A stretch of DNA of 64,000 nt. Origin: Candidatus Aminicenantota bacterium (GTDB taxonomy: Bacteria > Acidobacteriota > Aminicenantia > Aminicenantales > UBA4085). How positions within the stretch are numbered: position 1 is the stretch's first letter; every line of letters starts with the position of its first letter. Where the stretch lies: the NCBI GenBank assembly GCA_003141555.1, contig PLMN01000029.1, positions 337,922 through 401,921 on the forward strand, in the 5' to 3' direction. The notes beneath the pieces are model-generated. The model saw only the letters and a list, made by a program, of their open reading frames with translations. It was not told the origin of the DNA and searched no databases. This document shows, piece after piece, positions 33,005 through 40,541 of the stretch. A program made the translations under genes and the position numbers.

Positions 33005-33478
33005 ATGATAGGCTGGACGGATTTGACGGCCGCAAACGCCTATTTTTCAGCGGGGCGCCTGGTCTCGACATTTTGGGACGCCCTGATCACCGAGTCCGGC
33101 GGCAAGGACGAGAAATCCGCCGTCCTCTCAATGGCCTACGATCGGATCCGGTTTTGCCGGGACTTCGACATTCCGGACACCCTGACGGCCAAGCAGCTCT
33201 CGAAGCTGGCCTATGCCCAGCACGAGCTCGCCTACTACCTGGCCGAGCACCTGGCCGATGAGGACCGGCGCAAGGGGATCCAGGCCCAGGCCGTCGGGAC
33301 GGCCGGGATCGTCCATGAAACCTTCGAAAAGGATCACATGGGCAAGCTGGCCATTCCGGCCGTAGTGCGCGAGGCGCTTGACGAGTTCAACCGCTTCAAC
33401 CGGCCCTTCTATGCGACGGACCTTGACCGGGACGAGGACGTATCGGTCAGCAGTGACCCGACGGGGGAGTCGTTTTGA
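33005..33478 (+). CDS. Head-tail connector/adaptor protein
   Basis: A 157-residue helical protein in the position of head-completion adaptors (HK97 gp6/DnaT-like ssDNA-binding adaptor). It contains TDLTAANAYFSAGRLVSTFW and AAVLSMAYDRI-type helices with a LAYAQHELAYYLAEHLADED segment. The ATG at 33005 has a GGGAGGGACG site; an upstream in-frame ATG at 32924 would run through the hairpin element and is less likely. Confidence 0.7.
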   Translation: MIGWTDLTAANAYFSAGRLVSTFWDALITESGGKDEKSAVLSMAYDRIRFCRDFDIPDTLTAKQLSKLAYAQHELAYYLAEHLADEDRRKGIQAQAVGTAGIVHETFEKDHMGKLAIPAVVREALDEFNRFNRPFYATDLDRDEDVSVSSDPTGESF

Positions 33479-33479
33479 C

Positions 33480-34385
33480 ATGAGCGAAAACGGCGACGGC
33501 CTTATCCCGAAGGAGCGTCTGATCCGGCGGATCGGATCGGCCTACGAGGGCAAGGCCGCGGAGATAGTGAACGTGCTTCGAGGACTTGACCCGTCGCATT
33601 TCGACCTCACGGCTCAAGCCGTCGCCATGCACCACGTCCGCGAAATCGTCGCCGGGCTGGACGCCGAGGCCGGCGCCTGGGCCGAGTCCTCGATAAAGTC
33701 GGCCTACGATGAAGGCAAGGCCGTGGCCCGAGTCAAGCTCAACGCCATCGGGGCCCGGAGATCCGGCAAGTACGATCCGGCGCGGCATGACCGGGCCATC
33801 GCGGGCGTGGTCAAGAGCGCGTCACGGGACTATCAGAAGGCGAACCAGACAATCGTGGGAGTGGCCGGCAAGTACATGGCGGCCCTGACGTATGCCCGGA
33901 AGAAGGTGGACAGCTACCACGAGGAAGTTGATCTGCAGGCCTTCACATCGGCCGAGGCCCGGGTCCTCATTGACGAGCTGATCGAGCAGGCCACCGAGGA
34001 GCATACCCCGGCCCTGAGCGTCGGGCGCATGATCATGGACCGCCTGATCGGCCTGCTCAATGGCGCCGACATCATCAACATCAACGGGCGCAACTACGAC
34101 CTTCGGAGCTATTCCGAAATGGTAGCCCGGACCCGTATGCGCGAAGCTCAGACCGAGGCAACGAAGGAGCTGTGCAAAGAGTACGGAAATGATCTGGTCC
34201 AGTTCTCGGATCACGACAACGCCTGTGACGAGTGCGCTCAGTACGAAGGCGTAATCTTTTCTCTGTCCGGTGAAAGCACTGAATACGACGTGCTGCCCGA
34301 TGAGGCCGAGCCACCGGTTCACCCGAATTGCGAACACAACTTGAACCCGGTCAGCGAGAATGAAATCGCGGCGAGGGAATCATGA
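33480..34385 (+). CDS. Phage minor capsid/head morphogenesis protein
   Basis: A 301-residue protein. The C-terminal part has the head-morphogenesis (SPP1 gp7/Mu F-like) pattern: MVARTRMREAQTEATKELCK, CDECAQYEGVIF, and PPVHPNCEHNLNPV, with cysteines and histidines set as a metal-binding HxN..C module. It attaches near the portal during head assembly. It begins 1 nt after the adaptor gene stop. Confidence 0.8.
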   Translation: MSENGDGLIPKERLIRRIGSAYEGKAAEIVNVLRGLDPSHFDLTAQAVAMHHVREIVAGLDAEAGAWAESSIKSAYDEGKAVARVKLNAIGARRSGKYDPARHDRAIAGVVKSASRDYQKANQTIVGVAGKYMAALTYARKKVDSYHEEVDLQAFTSAEARVLIDELIEQATEEHTPALSVGRMIMDRLIGLLNGADIININGRNYDLRSYSEMVARTRMREAQTEATKELCKEYGNDLVQFSDHDNACDECAQYEGVIFSLSGESTEYDVLPDEAEPPVHPNCEHNLNPVSENEIAARES

Positions 34386-34681
34386 TCAGGGCGTATCTGA
34401 TAAATCCAATAACCATCAAGGCGCTGGTCAGCCGTGACGAGTGGCAGGAGCCGGCCTGGAAGCTGGTTTCGACCATGGCCCGCGTTGACTGGGGATCTCG
34501 ACTCGTCAGGAACCTGAAGGGCGAGCAGGTCATTTCATCGGCCCTGATATATCTTTCGCCCGACATAAAGGCGATCGCGCACGACGACCGAATCATCATT
34601 GACGGCGTTGAACACCTGATCGTCAGGATCGAGGAGAAGGCCGACTTCAAGTTTGACCACTGGGAAATATATATCCAATGA
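34382..34681 (+). CDS. Head-closure-type protein
   Basis: A 99-residue beta-rich protein (INPITIKALVSRDEWQEP; DDRIIIDGVEHLIVRIEEK) overlapping both neighbours by 4 nt. The size and location match head-tail joining/closure proteins (SPP1 gp16/HK97 gp9-like). The call is positional. Confidence 0.65.
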   Translation: MIRAYLINPITIKALVSRDEWQEPAWKLVSTMARVDWGSRLVRNLKGEQVISSALIYLSPDIKAIAHDDRIIIDGVEHLIVRIEEKADFKFDHWEIYIQ

Positions 34682-35154
34682 GCAACGACGGCAGCTTCAC
34701 CTTGGACTTTACCGATTTCGACAAGAAATTTTTGGAGTACGCCGTCAAGACGGCGCCGGCCGCGGCTGAGAAAGGAATGTTCGAAGCCCTGGCGGCCCTG
34801 AAGAATGATTGCGACAACCTGGCGCCGAGGACGCCGCATTTACACGGTGACCTTCGCGGCGACTTTACCTTCATCCTGCAGGGGATCACGCAAAGCAAGG
34901 TTGAGGATCACGGCTCGAAGGGCGGCGGCGGTGGAGCGCCGGCTGAGCGTTTCGGCGCCGACAGCATAATTGCCCAGCTCATTTTCCGTATGCCCTACGC
35001 GGCCAAGTGGCATGAGGCCGTTGATCGAATCGTTCACTGGTCCGAGCAGGGCGTCGGTCCGAAATACTGCGAGTCGAAAATGGCCTCGTTCTTCATGAAA
35101 TACATCGGGCTCGTGGCCAAGCGAATTCAAGAAGCCGGAGGCCCGGGTGCTTAA
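34678..35154 (+). CDS. HK97 gp10-like neck protein
   Basis: A 158-residue protein with the HK97 gp10/tail-completion style: FEALAALKNDCDNLAPRTPH (kn..aP..TG.L), then AKWHEAVDRIVHW and a C-terminal FFMKYIGLVAKRIQEA helix. It joins head to tail or controls tail length completion. It overlaps the next gene by 8 nt. Confidence 0.72.
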   Translation: MSNDGSFTLDFTDFDKKFLEYAVKTAPAAAEKGMFEALAALKNDCDNLAPRTPHLHGDLRGDFTFILQGITQSKVEDHGSKGGGGGAPAERFGADSIIAQLIFRMPYAAKWHEAVDRIVHWSEQGVGPKYCESKMASFFMKYIGLVAKRIQEAGGPGA

Positions 35155-35551
35155 AGAAATAGGGGTTTGGATCTGTACGCAGGTCCCTGGCCTGACCCGC
35201 GGAGCCAACCTGCAGGTCGGCTACCGGGATCAGAAGGCGCCGGTCCGGTGTCACACGATCCTTGAATCCGGCGGCCAAGTGCCCGACTTCGAATTGCCGG
35301 ACCGGATTGACTACCTTCTCCAAGTGGCGAGCCGGGCTGAAACCTACCAGGCCGCGCGTGAGGACGCCTGGGCCATGTTCAACGCGCTGCATGGGACGGC
35401 CGGCTGGCGGATCGCGGCGATAGTATCCGGCGGGCCGGCGTACATAGCCCAGGTAATCGAAGCCCTGGCGGCGCCTCAATATCTTGGCCAGGATGAGAAA
35501 GGCGCCTTTGAGTTTTCGACCAATTATACTTTCAGGATGATCCGGGCATGA
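35147..35551 (+). CDS. Tail terminator-like protein
   Basis: A GTG-started 134-residue protein, in the usual position of tail terminators (DUF3168-like/minor capsid), containing LLQVASRAETYQAAREDAWA and ending YTFRMIRA. It would cap the tail tube and bind the head. The call is positional and structural. Confidence 0.65.
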   Translation: MLKEIGVWICTQVPGLTRGANLQVGYRDQKAPVRCHTILESGGQVPDFELPDRIDYLLQVASRAETYQAAREDAWAMFNALHGTAGWRIAAIVSGGPAYIAQVIEALAAPQYLGQDEKGAFEFSTNYTFRMIRA

Positions 35552-35561
35552 AGCTCGATCC

Positions 35562-35584
35562 GGGGCCTGGCCCCACATTTTTTT
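35562..35584 (+). terminator. Intrinsic terminator before the major tail gene
   Basis: GGGGC-CTG-GCCCC hairpin followed by ACA and seven T's (35578-35584). It is a good intrinsic terminator by sequence and sits directly upstream of the AAGGAGGTGAC site of the major tail gene, inside the structural operon. Antitermination or a separate tail promoter may be needed. Confidence 0.7.
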
Positions 35585-35597
35585 AAGGAGGTGACTT

Positions 35598-36113
35598 ATG
35601 TCACTGAACATCAAAGACCTCGGCCCCTGTCAGGTGCTCTGGAACAACATCGACCTCGGGCCGACCCTCGGCGGGGTGACTTTCAAGGATGAGCAGCACT
35701 CCGTCGACATCAAAGAGGACGGCCACGGCGACACGCCCGTTGACGCCGTGACGACGGGCAAGATCACGTCCGTCGAGGCCAACTTCACCCGGTCCTCGCT
35801 CTCCCAGCTGGAAAAGATGATCGAGAGCGCGACCAAGGATCTCAGCACCGGCAACCTCAAGGTCATGAACAGCGTCGGCAACGCCATGTTCGCCACGTCG
35901 GCCGAGCTGATCCTGAAGCCCCTGGTTGACAACGTGCCCAGCGCGGTCACGACTGAATGGCTGCACGTTCACCGGACCTACCCGCTGGGAGCCCCCGAGT
36001 TCAAGTTCGATCACGCCGGGCAGCGCGTTATCAAGGTGATCTTCAAGTGCTTTCCTGACGTGGTGACCGGCCAGGTCGGGGAAATTTGGCGCATGGGCCC
36101 GGCGACGGTCTGA
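35598..36113 (+). CDS. Major tail tube protein
   Basis: A 171-residue beta-rich protein with an AAGGAGGTGAC site. It contains VKEDGHGD-like VDIKEDGHGDTPVDAVTTGK and LEKMIESATKDLSTGNLKV segments, matching the style of siphovirus tail tube proteins. It precedes the frameshifted tail assembly chaperone genes, as expected. Confidence 0.8.
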   Translation: MSLNIKDLGPCQVLWNNIDLGPTLGGVTFKDEQHSVDIKEDGHGDTPVDAVTTGKITSVEANFTRSSLSQLEKMIESATKDLSTGNLKVMNSVGNAMFATSAELILKPLVDNVPSAVTTEWLHVHRTYPLGAPEFKFDHAGQRVIKVIFKCFPDVVTGQVGEIWRMGPATV

Positions 36114-36125
36114 ACAGAGTAGACC

Positions 36126-36506
36126 GTGCCCAGCTTTAAAATCGCCAGTTCCCTCTTCGAGCCGGTGACGGTAGAGGTCGAGGGCGGCCGGACCTTCACG
36201 TCACGCCCGCTCTCGCCCCAGCTCATCCAGGGGATCCGGGCTATCGAGGAAAGGGTCCTCAAGTCCGGCCTGGACGCCATGGAAGCCGTGACGCTGCAAG
36301 TGGGCCTGATCTTCGGCGTTGACCCGAAGGAAATCGAGGCCATTGACGTTCGGATTCTGCAGCGGATCCTCGAGTACTCCACCGAGGCCATGAAGGGCGG
36401 CCGGGGCGGGTCCGTACCGGCTGACCAGGCGACGCCGGCGCCAGTGGCGCCCGAAGTGACGGCCGAAAAAAACGTGCCGAAGCCCGAGGCCGATCCGTTG
36501 CTCTGA
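36126..36506 (+). CDS. Tail assembly chaperone (short form, G-like)
   Basis: A GTG-started 126-residue protein with a beta N-terminus (FKIASSLFEPVTVEVEGG), a helical core (LIQGIRAIEERVLKSGLDAM) and a Pro/Ala tail. It overlaps, through a slippery site, a -1 frame extension, the organisation of lambda G/GT. The short form is made by most ribosomes. Confidence 0.8.
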   Translation: MPSFKIASSLFEPVTVEVEGGRTFTSRPLSPQLIQGIRAIEERVLKSGLDAMEAVTLQVGLIFGVDPKEIEAIDVRILQRILEYSTEAMKGGRGGSVPADQATPAPVAPEVTAEKNVPKPEADPLL

Positions 36507-36775
36507 TCGCTGAGGCCTATCCCGGGCTTTTCACGTTCACCGGCCTCCTGAACCTGGACGTTCGGGACTTTGATTTTTGGCTTCGCCAGGCTCAAAAGAA
36601 GGTGCTGCATGATCGTATCCAAGCCCTTCGGCTCTCACGTATGGCCTGGGCCGACCCCGACGACGTACAGGACGAATTTCTCATGTACCAGGAAGCTCTA
36701 TCTGAGCTGGACGGGACCGAGGGGCAGCGTATCAAAACCTCTTGGGATGAAATGAAACTCAAGGGGAGAGGATAA
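36126..36775 (+). CDS. Tail assembly chaperone GT-like frameshift fusion
   Basis: After codon 116 (AAC, 36471-36473), a -1 shift at A_AAA_AAC continues in a frame open from 36473 to the TAA at 36773-36775. This adds 100 residues (including LNLDVRDFDFWLRQAQKKV and DDVQDEFLMYQEALSELDG) and gives a 216-residue product. The extension has no good start codon of its own and stops 5 nt before the tape measure gene. The fusion links the chaperone to the tape measure protein. Confidence 0.82.
36467..36473 (+). promoter_or_regulatory. Programmed -1 frameshift slippery site A_AAA_AAC
   Basis: The heptamer is in the correct register for the zero frame (AAA at 36468-36470, AAC at 36471-36473). A run of seven A's at 36466-36472 is exceptional in this GC-rich gene. 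I did not identify a clear downstream pseudoknot. Confidence 0.82.
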
Positions 36776-36780
36776 AGCCC

Positions 36781-39774
36781 ATGTCATTCGACGCCGGCGC
36801 AGTAATCGGGCGGCTTGAGCTGGACGTTAAAAAGTGGTCTGAGGCCGTAAAAACCGTCAAGGCCGACCAGGAGAGCATGACGGGCTTCGCCATGCGGCAT
36901 CAGGATGAGATTAAGAAGCTGGGCCAAGAGTTTGCCATAGCCGGCGCCGCGATCACCGGGGCCCTGAGCGCCATTGTCCTCACGACCGTAAACGCCGAAC
37001 ACGAGCTCGACCTGCTTTCCCAAAAAACGGGCATTTCTACTGAGGACCTTTCAGGAATGTCACTCTCGGCCCAAAAGGCCGGCACTGATATTGAATCGTT
37101 CTCGCGCGGGATGAAGTTCCTTTCAACCCAGATGCTGGCCAACGCCGACTCAGGTGACAAGTACAACACGATACTGGGAGCAATCGGGGTCAGCGCAACG
37201 GATCAATCCGGCAAGCTCCGCAATTTCAAAGACGTGGTTTTTGACGTGTCCGATAAGTTCAAGGGCCTTGAGGACCCGGTATTGAAGGTGAAGCTCGCCG
37301 TAGCCCTGTTCGGCCGGGCCGGCATGGACATGATTCCCATGCTCAACATGGGCAGCAAAGGGCTGAAGGAGAACGCCGAGCTTGCGGCCAAGTTCGGGAT
37401 CGTCGTTTCCAGTGAGGCGGCTGCAGCGGCGACGGAATTCAAGGACAAGCTGATTGACCTCAAGGCGGCCACGGAAGGCGCCGGCCGGCAGCTCGGTGAG
37501 GCGCTGATGCCAGTGATCAAGTCCGTCATCGAGGACGTGACCAACATCGTCGTGAAGTTCAAAGACTGGGCGGCGGCTCACCCGGAGCTAATCAAGGTTA
37601 TAGGATCACTCGCCTTCGGCCTGGGAACGGTCCTAATCATCGTCGGCGGCCTCATGATGACACTGCCCGGGCTGGTCGTCAGGTTCGGGCAGCTGGTGAC
37701 GATCCTGGGCACGACGGCCGGAGCCCTGGCGCTCAGCACCGCAGGGCTCACTCTAATTGCCGGCGCGGCGGTGTACGCCTACACGAAGGTCACCGAGCTG
37801 ACCAAGGCCAAAGAGGACGCCGTTGAGGCCGACTACCGATCCTTCCAGGCGAATGAAGCCCTTGGCAAGCGGCTCCGCGAAGTGGCCGACGCGGCCGGCA
37901 TGACCCGGGCCGAGTTCCATCAGCTCAGTGAAAAGTACGGCGAAAACTACGCGGCTCTTGAAAACGCGATCCGAAAGCACAAGGAAGGCGAGCCCCTTGT
38001 CCGGGCCCTCGGTGCTGCCCAGGTGGCTCACGCCGCCGCAACTGACAAGGCGAAAGAGGCTGAGGATCATCTGCGCGAGGTACTGGACAAGAGCAACGAG
38101 GCGGCCAAGAAGGCGGCCGAGGCTGAAAAAGAGTTGATAAAAGAACGATCCGCGATCCTGGACATCACGGCGAAAAATACTCTATCCGAATACGAGTACG
38201 AGAAAAAGGCCATCGAGGACCGGATGAAGCTCCGATACGATGAGGCCGTCCAAGCTCAAATGCCGGCGAAGCAGCTGGGCCAGTTTAGGATTCTACTTGA
38301 ACAGGAAACCGCCGGACGGCTCGAGGAGCTGGCGCAGAAGCACACGAAGGCCATGGAGGACCTTGCCCTTGACCAGAATACCCGGCTGCTCGCGCTGGGC
38401 ACTGACAAGGAACACGCTGAGGAAATGGCGTCTGAAGCCGCGTTTCTCAAGAAGGTCAGGGATCAGCAGAAGCTCATGGGCCTGACCGATGAGTTCTACG
38501 CCTGGGAGAAAAAAGAGCGTGATATTCATGAGCAGGAGCTTTTGAATATCCATGAAAAATATGCTGACGAGGATATACAGCGCCGGCTCAAGGACAACGC
38601 CGACATCGAGGATCTGCAGGCCCAGCTGGGCATGACGACGCTCAACTATGCAACCTGGTCGGCTCAGCAGCAATACCAGGCCCGGGTCGACCAGATTGAA
38701 AACACGGCCGGGAAAGCTCGGTGGTTGAAGGACTACGAGATTCAGGTTGAAACCGAAAAGTACAATCTGTCGAAGGAGCTGGCGAATCGCTGGCGCCAAA
38801 TGGAGATCGGGGCCATTGACGACGTTTCCAAATCGTTCTCCGCGACCTTCGTGACCTTCTGCGAAACCTGGTCCTGGGAGAAGATCATCAACGGCAAGGT
38901 GGATTTCAAGAAGTTCCTCACCGGGATCTTCACCGACATCAAAAACGAATTTTTCAAGCTCGTTGGCGACCTGGCAACAAGCTGGATTAAGGACTTTCTC
39001 GAAAAGGTGATCCTCAAGAAAACGGGTGAGGCCTTGGCCCAGGCCGGCGTTGACATAGCTGCCCAGGTCGGGAAGTCAACGGCGACGGCGGTTGGAACGG
39101 CCGGCCAGGCAATCGGTGACATAGCCGGCGCCGGCGGGAAGGCCGTGGCCGGGGTCGCCTCAAGCTGGATCGACACGGCGGCCAACGTCGTGACCGCGGC
39201 GGCCTCAGTCCTGAACCTCTTGAAAGGACCACAAAAAGAAACTGACGTGACCTACTGGCTCAAGATGATCAAAGACTTGACCCAGGAGATGCACGATATG
39301 TTCCGCGACCTCATCGCCATCATGGTCTACGAGCAGGCCCAGGGTGACGAGAAGTGGAATTTCATGGTGACGCTGAACAGCCTGGTCGGGACCACGAATA
39401 GCATCCTTTTGACGATCCAGGGCGGCATTGACGCGCTGGCGAAGGCCTTGTCCAGTGTGCCCAAGGCCGCGAAAGGCGCCCTGTTCGATCAGCCGAGCCT
39501 GGCCTGGGTCGCTGAACGGGGCCCGGAGATCGTGGCGCCGGTTGGCCAGGTCCTCGCCATGCCCAAGTCGGTTTCGGTTGTGCCGGCTGCATCTGACGCC
39601 GGCGCCGGGGCCGGCGGGGCCGAAATCAACCTCACGGCGACTTTCAACATCAATGCCGTGGACGGCTCAAGCGTCAGGGACGTGGTTAGGGACAAGATCG
39701 GACCCGAGTTCGTTAGCTGGCTCAGGACGAATTTTGGAAAGGATCAGCTTCGGGCGGCGCTTGGAGTGGCCTAA
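36781..39774 (+). CDS. Tail tape measure protein
   Basis: A 997-residue protein. Residues 1-70 form a helical start; about 25-310 resemble TP901-type tape measure cores (NAEHELDLLSQKTGISTEDL; SFSRGMKFLSTQMLAN; KVKLAVALFGRAGMDMI). Hydrophobic stretches at about 270-330 are typical membrane-active segments, followed by a long coiled coil (about 420-680) and a C-terminal region with hydrophobic helices. By the about 1.5 angstrom per residue rule, it predicts a tail near 150 nm. It starts 5 nt after the chaperone fusion. Confidence 0.9.
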   Translation: MSFDAGAVIGRLELDVKKWSEAVKTVKADQESMTGFAMRHQDEIKKLGQEFAIAGAAITGALSAIVLTTVNAEHELDLLSQKTGISTEDLSGMSLSAQKAGTDIESFSRGMKFLSTQMLANADSGDKYNTILGAIGVSATDQSGKLRNFKDVVFDVSDKFKGLEDPVLKVKLAVALFGRAGMDMIPMLNMGSKGLKENAELAAKFGIVVSSEAAAAATEFKDKLIDLKAATEGAGRQLGEALMPVIKSVIEDVTNIVVKFKDWAAAHPELIKVIGSLAFGLGTVLIIVGGLMMTLPGLVVRFGQLVTILGTTAGALALSTAGLTLIAGAAVYAYTKVTELTKAKEDAVEADYRSFQANEALGKRLREVADAAGMTRAEFHQLSEKYGENYAALENAIRKHKEGEPLVRALGAAQVAHAAATDKAKEAEDHLREVLDKSNEAAKKAAEAEKELIKERSAILDITAKNTLSEYEYEKKAIEDRMKLRYDEAVQAQMPAKQLGQFRILLEQETAGRLEELAQKHTKAMEDLALDQNTRLLALGTDKEHAEEMASEAAFLKKVRDQQKLMGLTDEFYAWEKKERDIHEQELLNIHEKYADEDIQRRLKDNADIEDLQAQLGMTTLNYATWSAQQQYQARVDQIENTAGKARWLKDYEIQVETEKYNLSKELANRWRQMEIGAIDDVSKSFSATFVTFCETWSWEKIINGKVDFKKFLTGIFTDIKNEFFKLVGDLATSWIKDFLEKVILKKTGEALAQAGVDIAAQVGKSTATAVGTAGQAIGDIAGAGGKAVAGVASSWIDTAANVVTAAASVLNLLKGPQKETDVTYWLKMIKDLTQEMHDMFRDLIAIMVYEQAQGDEKWNFMVTLNSLVGTTNSILLTIQGGIDALAKALSSVPKAAKGALFDQPSLAWVAERGPEIVAPVGQVLAMPKSVSVVPAASDAGAGAGGAEINLTATFNINAVDGSSVRDVVRDKIGPEFVSWLRTNFGKDQLRAALGVA

Positions 39775-40541
39775 TGATTTACAGTACTGAAAACCTCTTG
39801 AGCGTTTTCACCATGGCCTCGGTGACGACTGAGGACCCGCTTTACGTGAAGGAATACCTCTACGACAACCGGCCCAGCCGTCCCTTCCGCTTCACGTCCA
39901 AGAGTGCTCAGCGGATCGTCATTGACCTGAGCAGCGCGAAACCGGCCACGCTGGCGGCGCTTTTCAATCACAACCTCACGCCCGGGGCGACGGTCCTGAT
40001 CCAAGCCAACACGTCAAACGCCTGGACGACGCCGGCGTTCTCGCAGCCCTTCAGCTGGCGAAACCTGGACCAGTACGCGCTCCTGGCTCAGACGTTTCGG
40101 TGGTGGAGCTTCTACGTTGACGATCCGAGCAATACGCTCATGCCCGAGATCGGTGTGGCCTGGCTCGGAAATTGGAGCAAGTTCCCCAACGCCCGGGTCA
40201 ATCCGGGGCGGGTCGACTCTCCGGAGTTCTTCCAGGTCGAGCAGGTCACGAGCTACGGTCAGGACTGGACCGTATATCTCAGCGACTCGCAGGTTTTTGA
40301 GCTGGGCCTGACGAACCTCATCAGTCCGTCCGCGGTGGACGACATTCACATCTTCTTGCGGGCCATATACGGCGCGGCCGGCCGATTCGTTTTCATACCG
40401 GACGAGGCCCAGCCGCACGTCTATTTCGTCAGGGTCATGGGCAATCCGTCCTCGAACCGGATCACCTACAGCTCCTCAGGCGAGCTTCGCGGCTGGACGA
40501 TCAAGCTCAAGGTCCTCACCCATGGTATCGCGCTGATATGA
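39774..40541 (+). CDS. Distal tail-type protein
   Basis: A 255-residue beta-rich protein overlapping the tape measure stop and the following gene by 1-4 nt. Position after the tape measure gene and content (DDPSNTLMPEIGVAWLGNW; IKLKVLTHGIALI at the end) fit distal tail or baseplate hub proteins. No motif fixes the family. Confidence 0.65.
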   Translation: MIYSTENLLSVFTMASVTTEDPLYVKEYLYDNRPSRPFRFTSKSAQRIVIDLSSAKPATLAALFNHNLTPGATVLIQANTSNAWTTPAFSQPFSWRNLDQYALLAQTFRWWSFYVDDPSNTLMPEIGVAWLGNWSKFPNARVNPGRVDSPEFFQVEQVTSYGQDWTVYLSDSQVFELGLTNLISPSAVDDIHIFLRAIYGAAGRFVFIPDEAQPHVYFVRVMGNPSSNRITYSSSGELRGWTIKLKVLTHGIALI

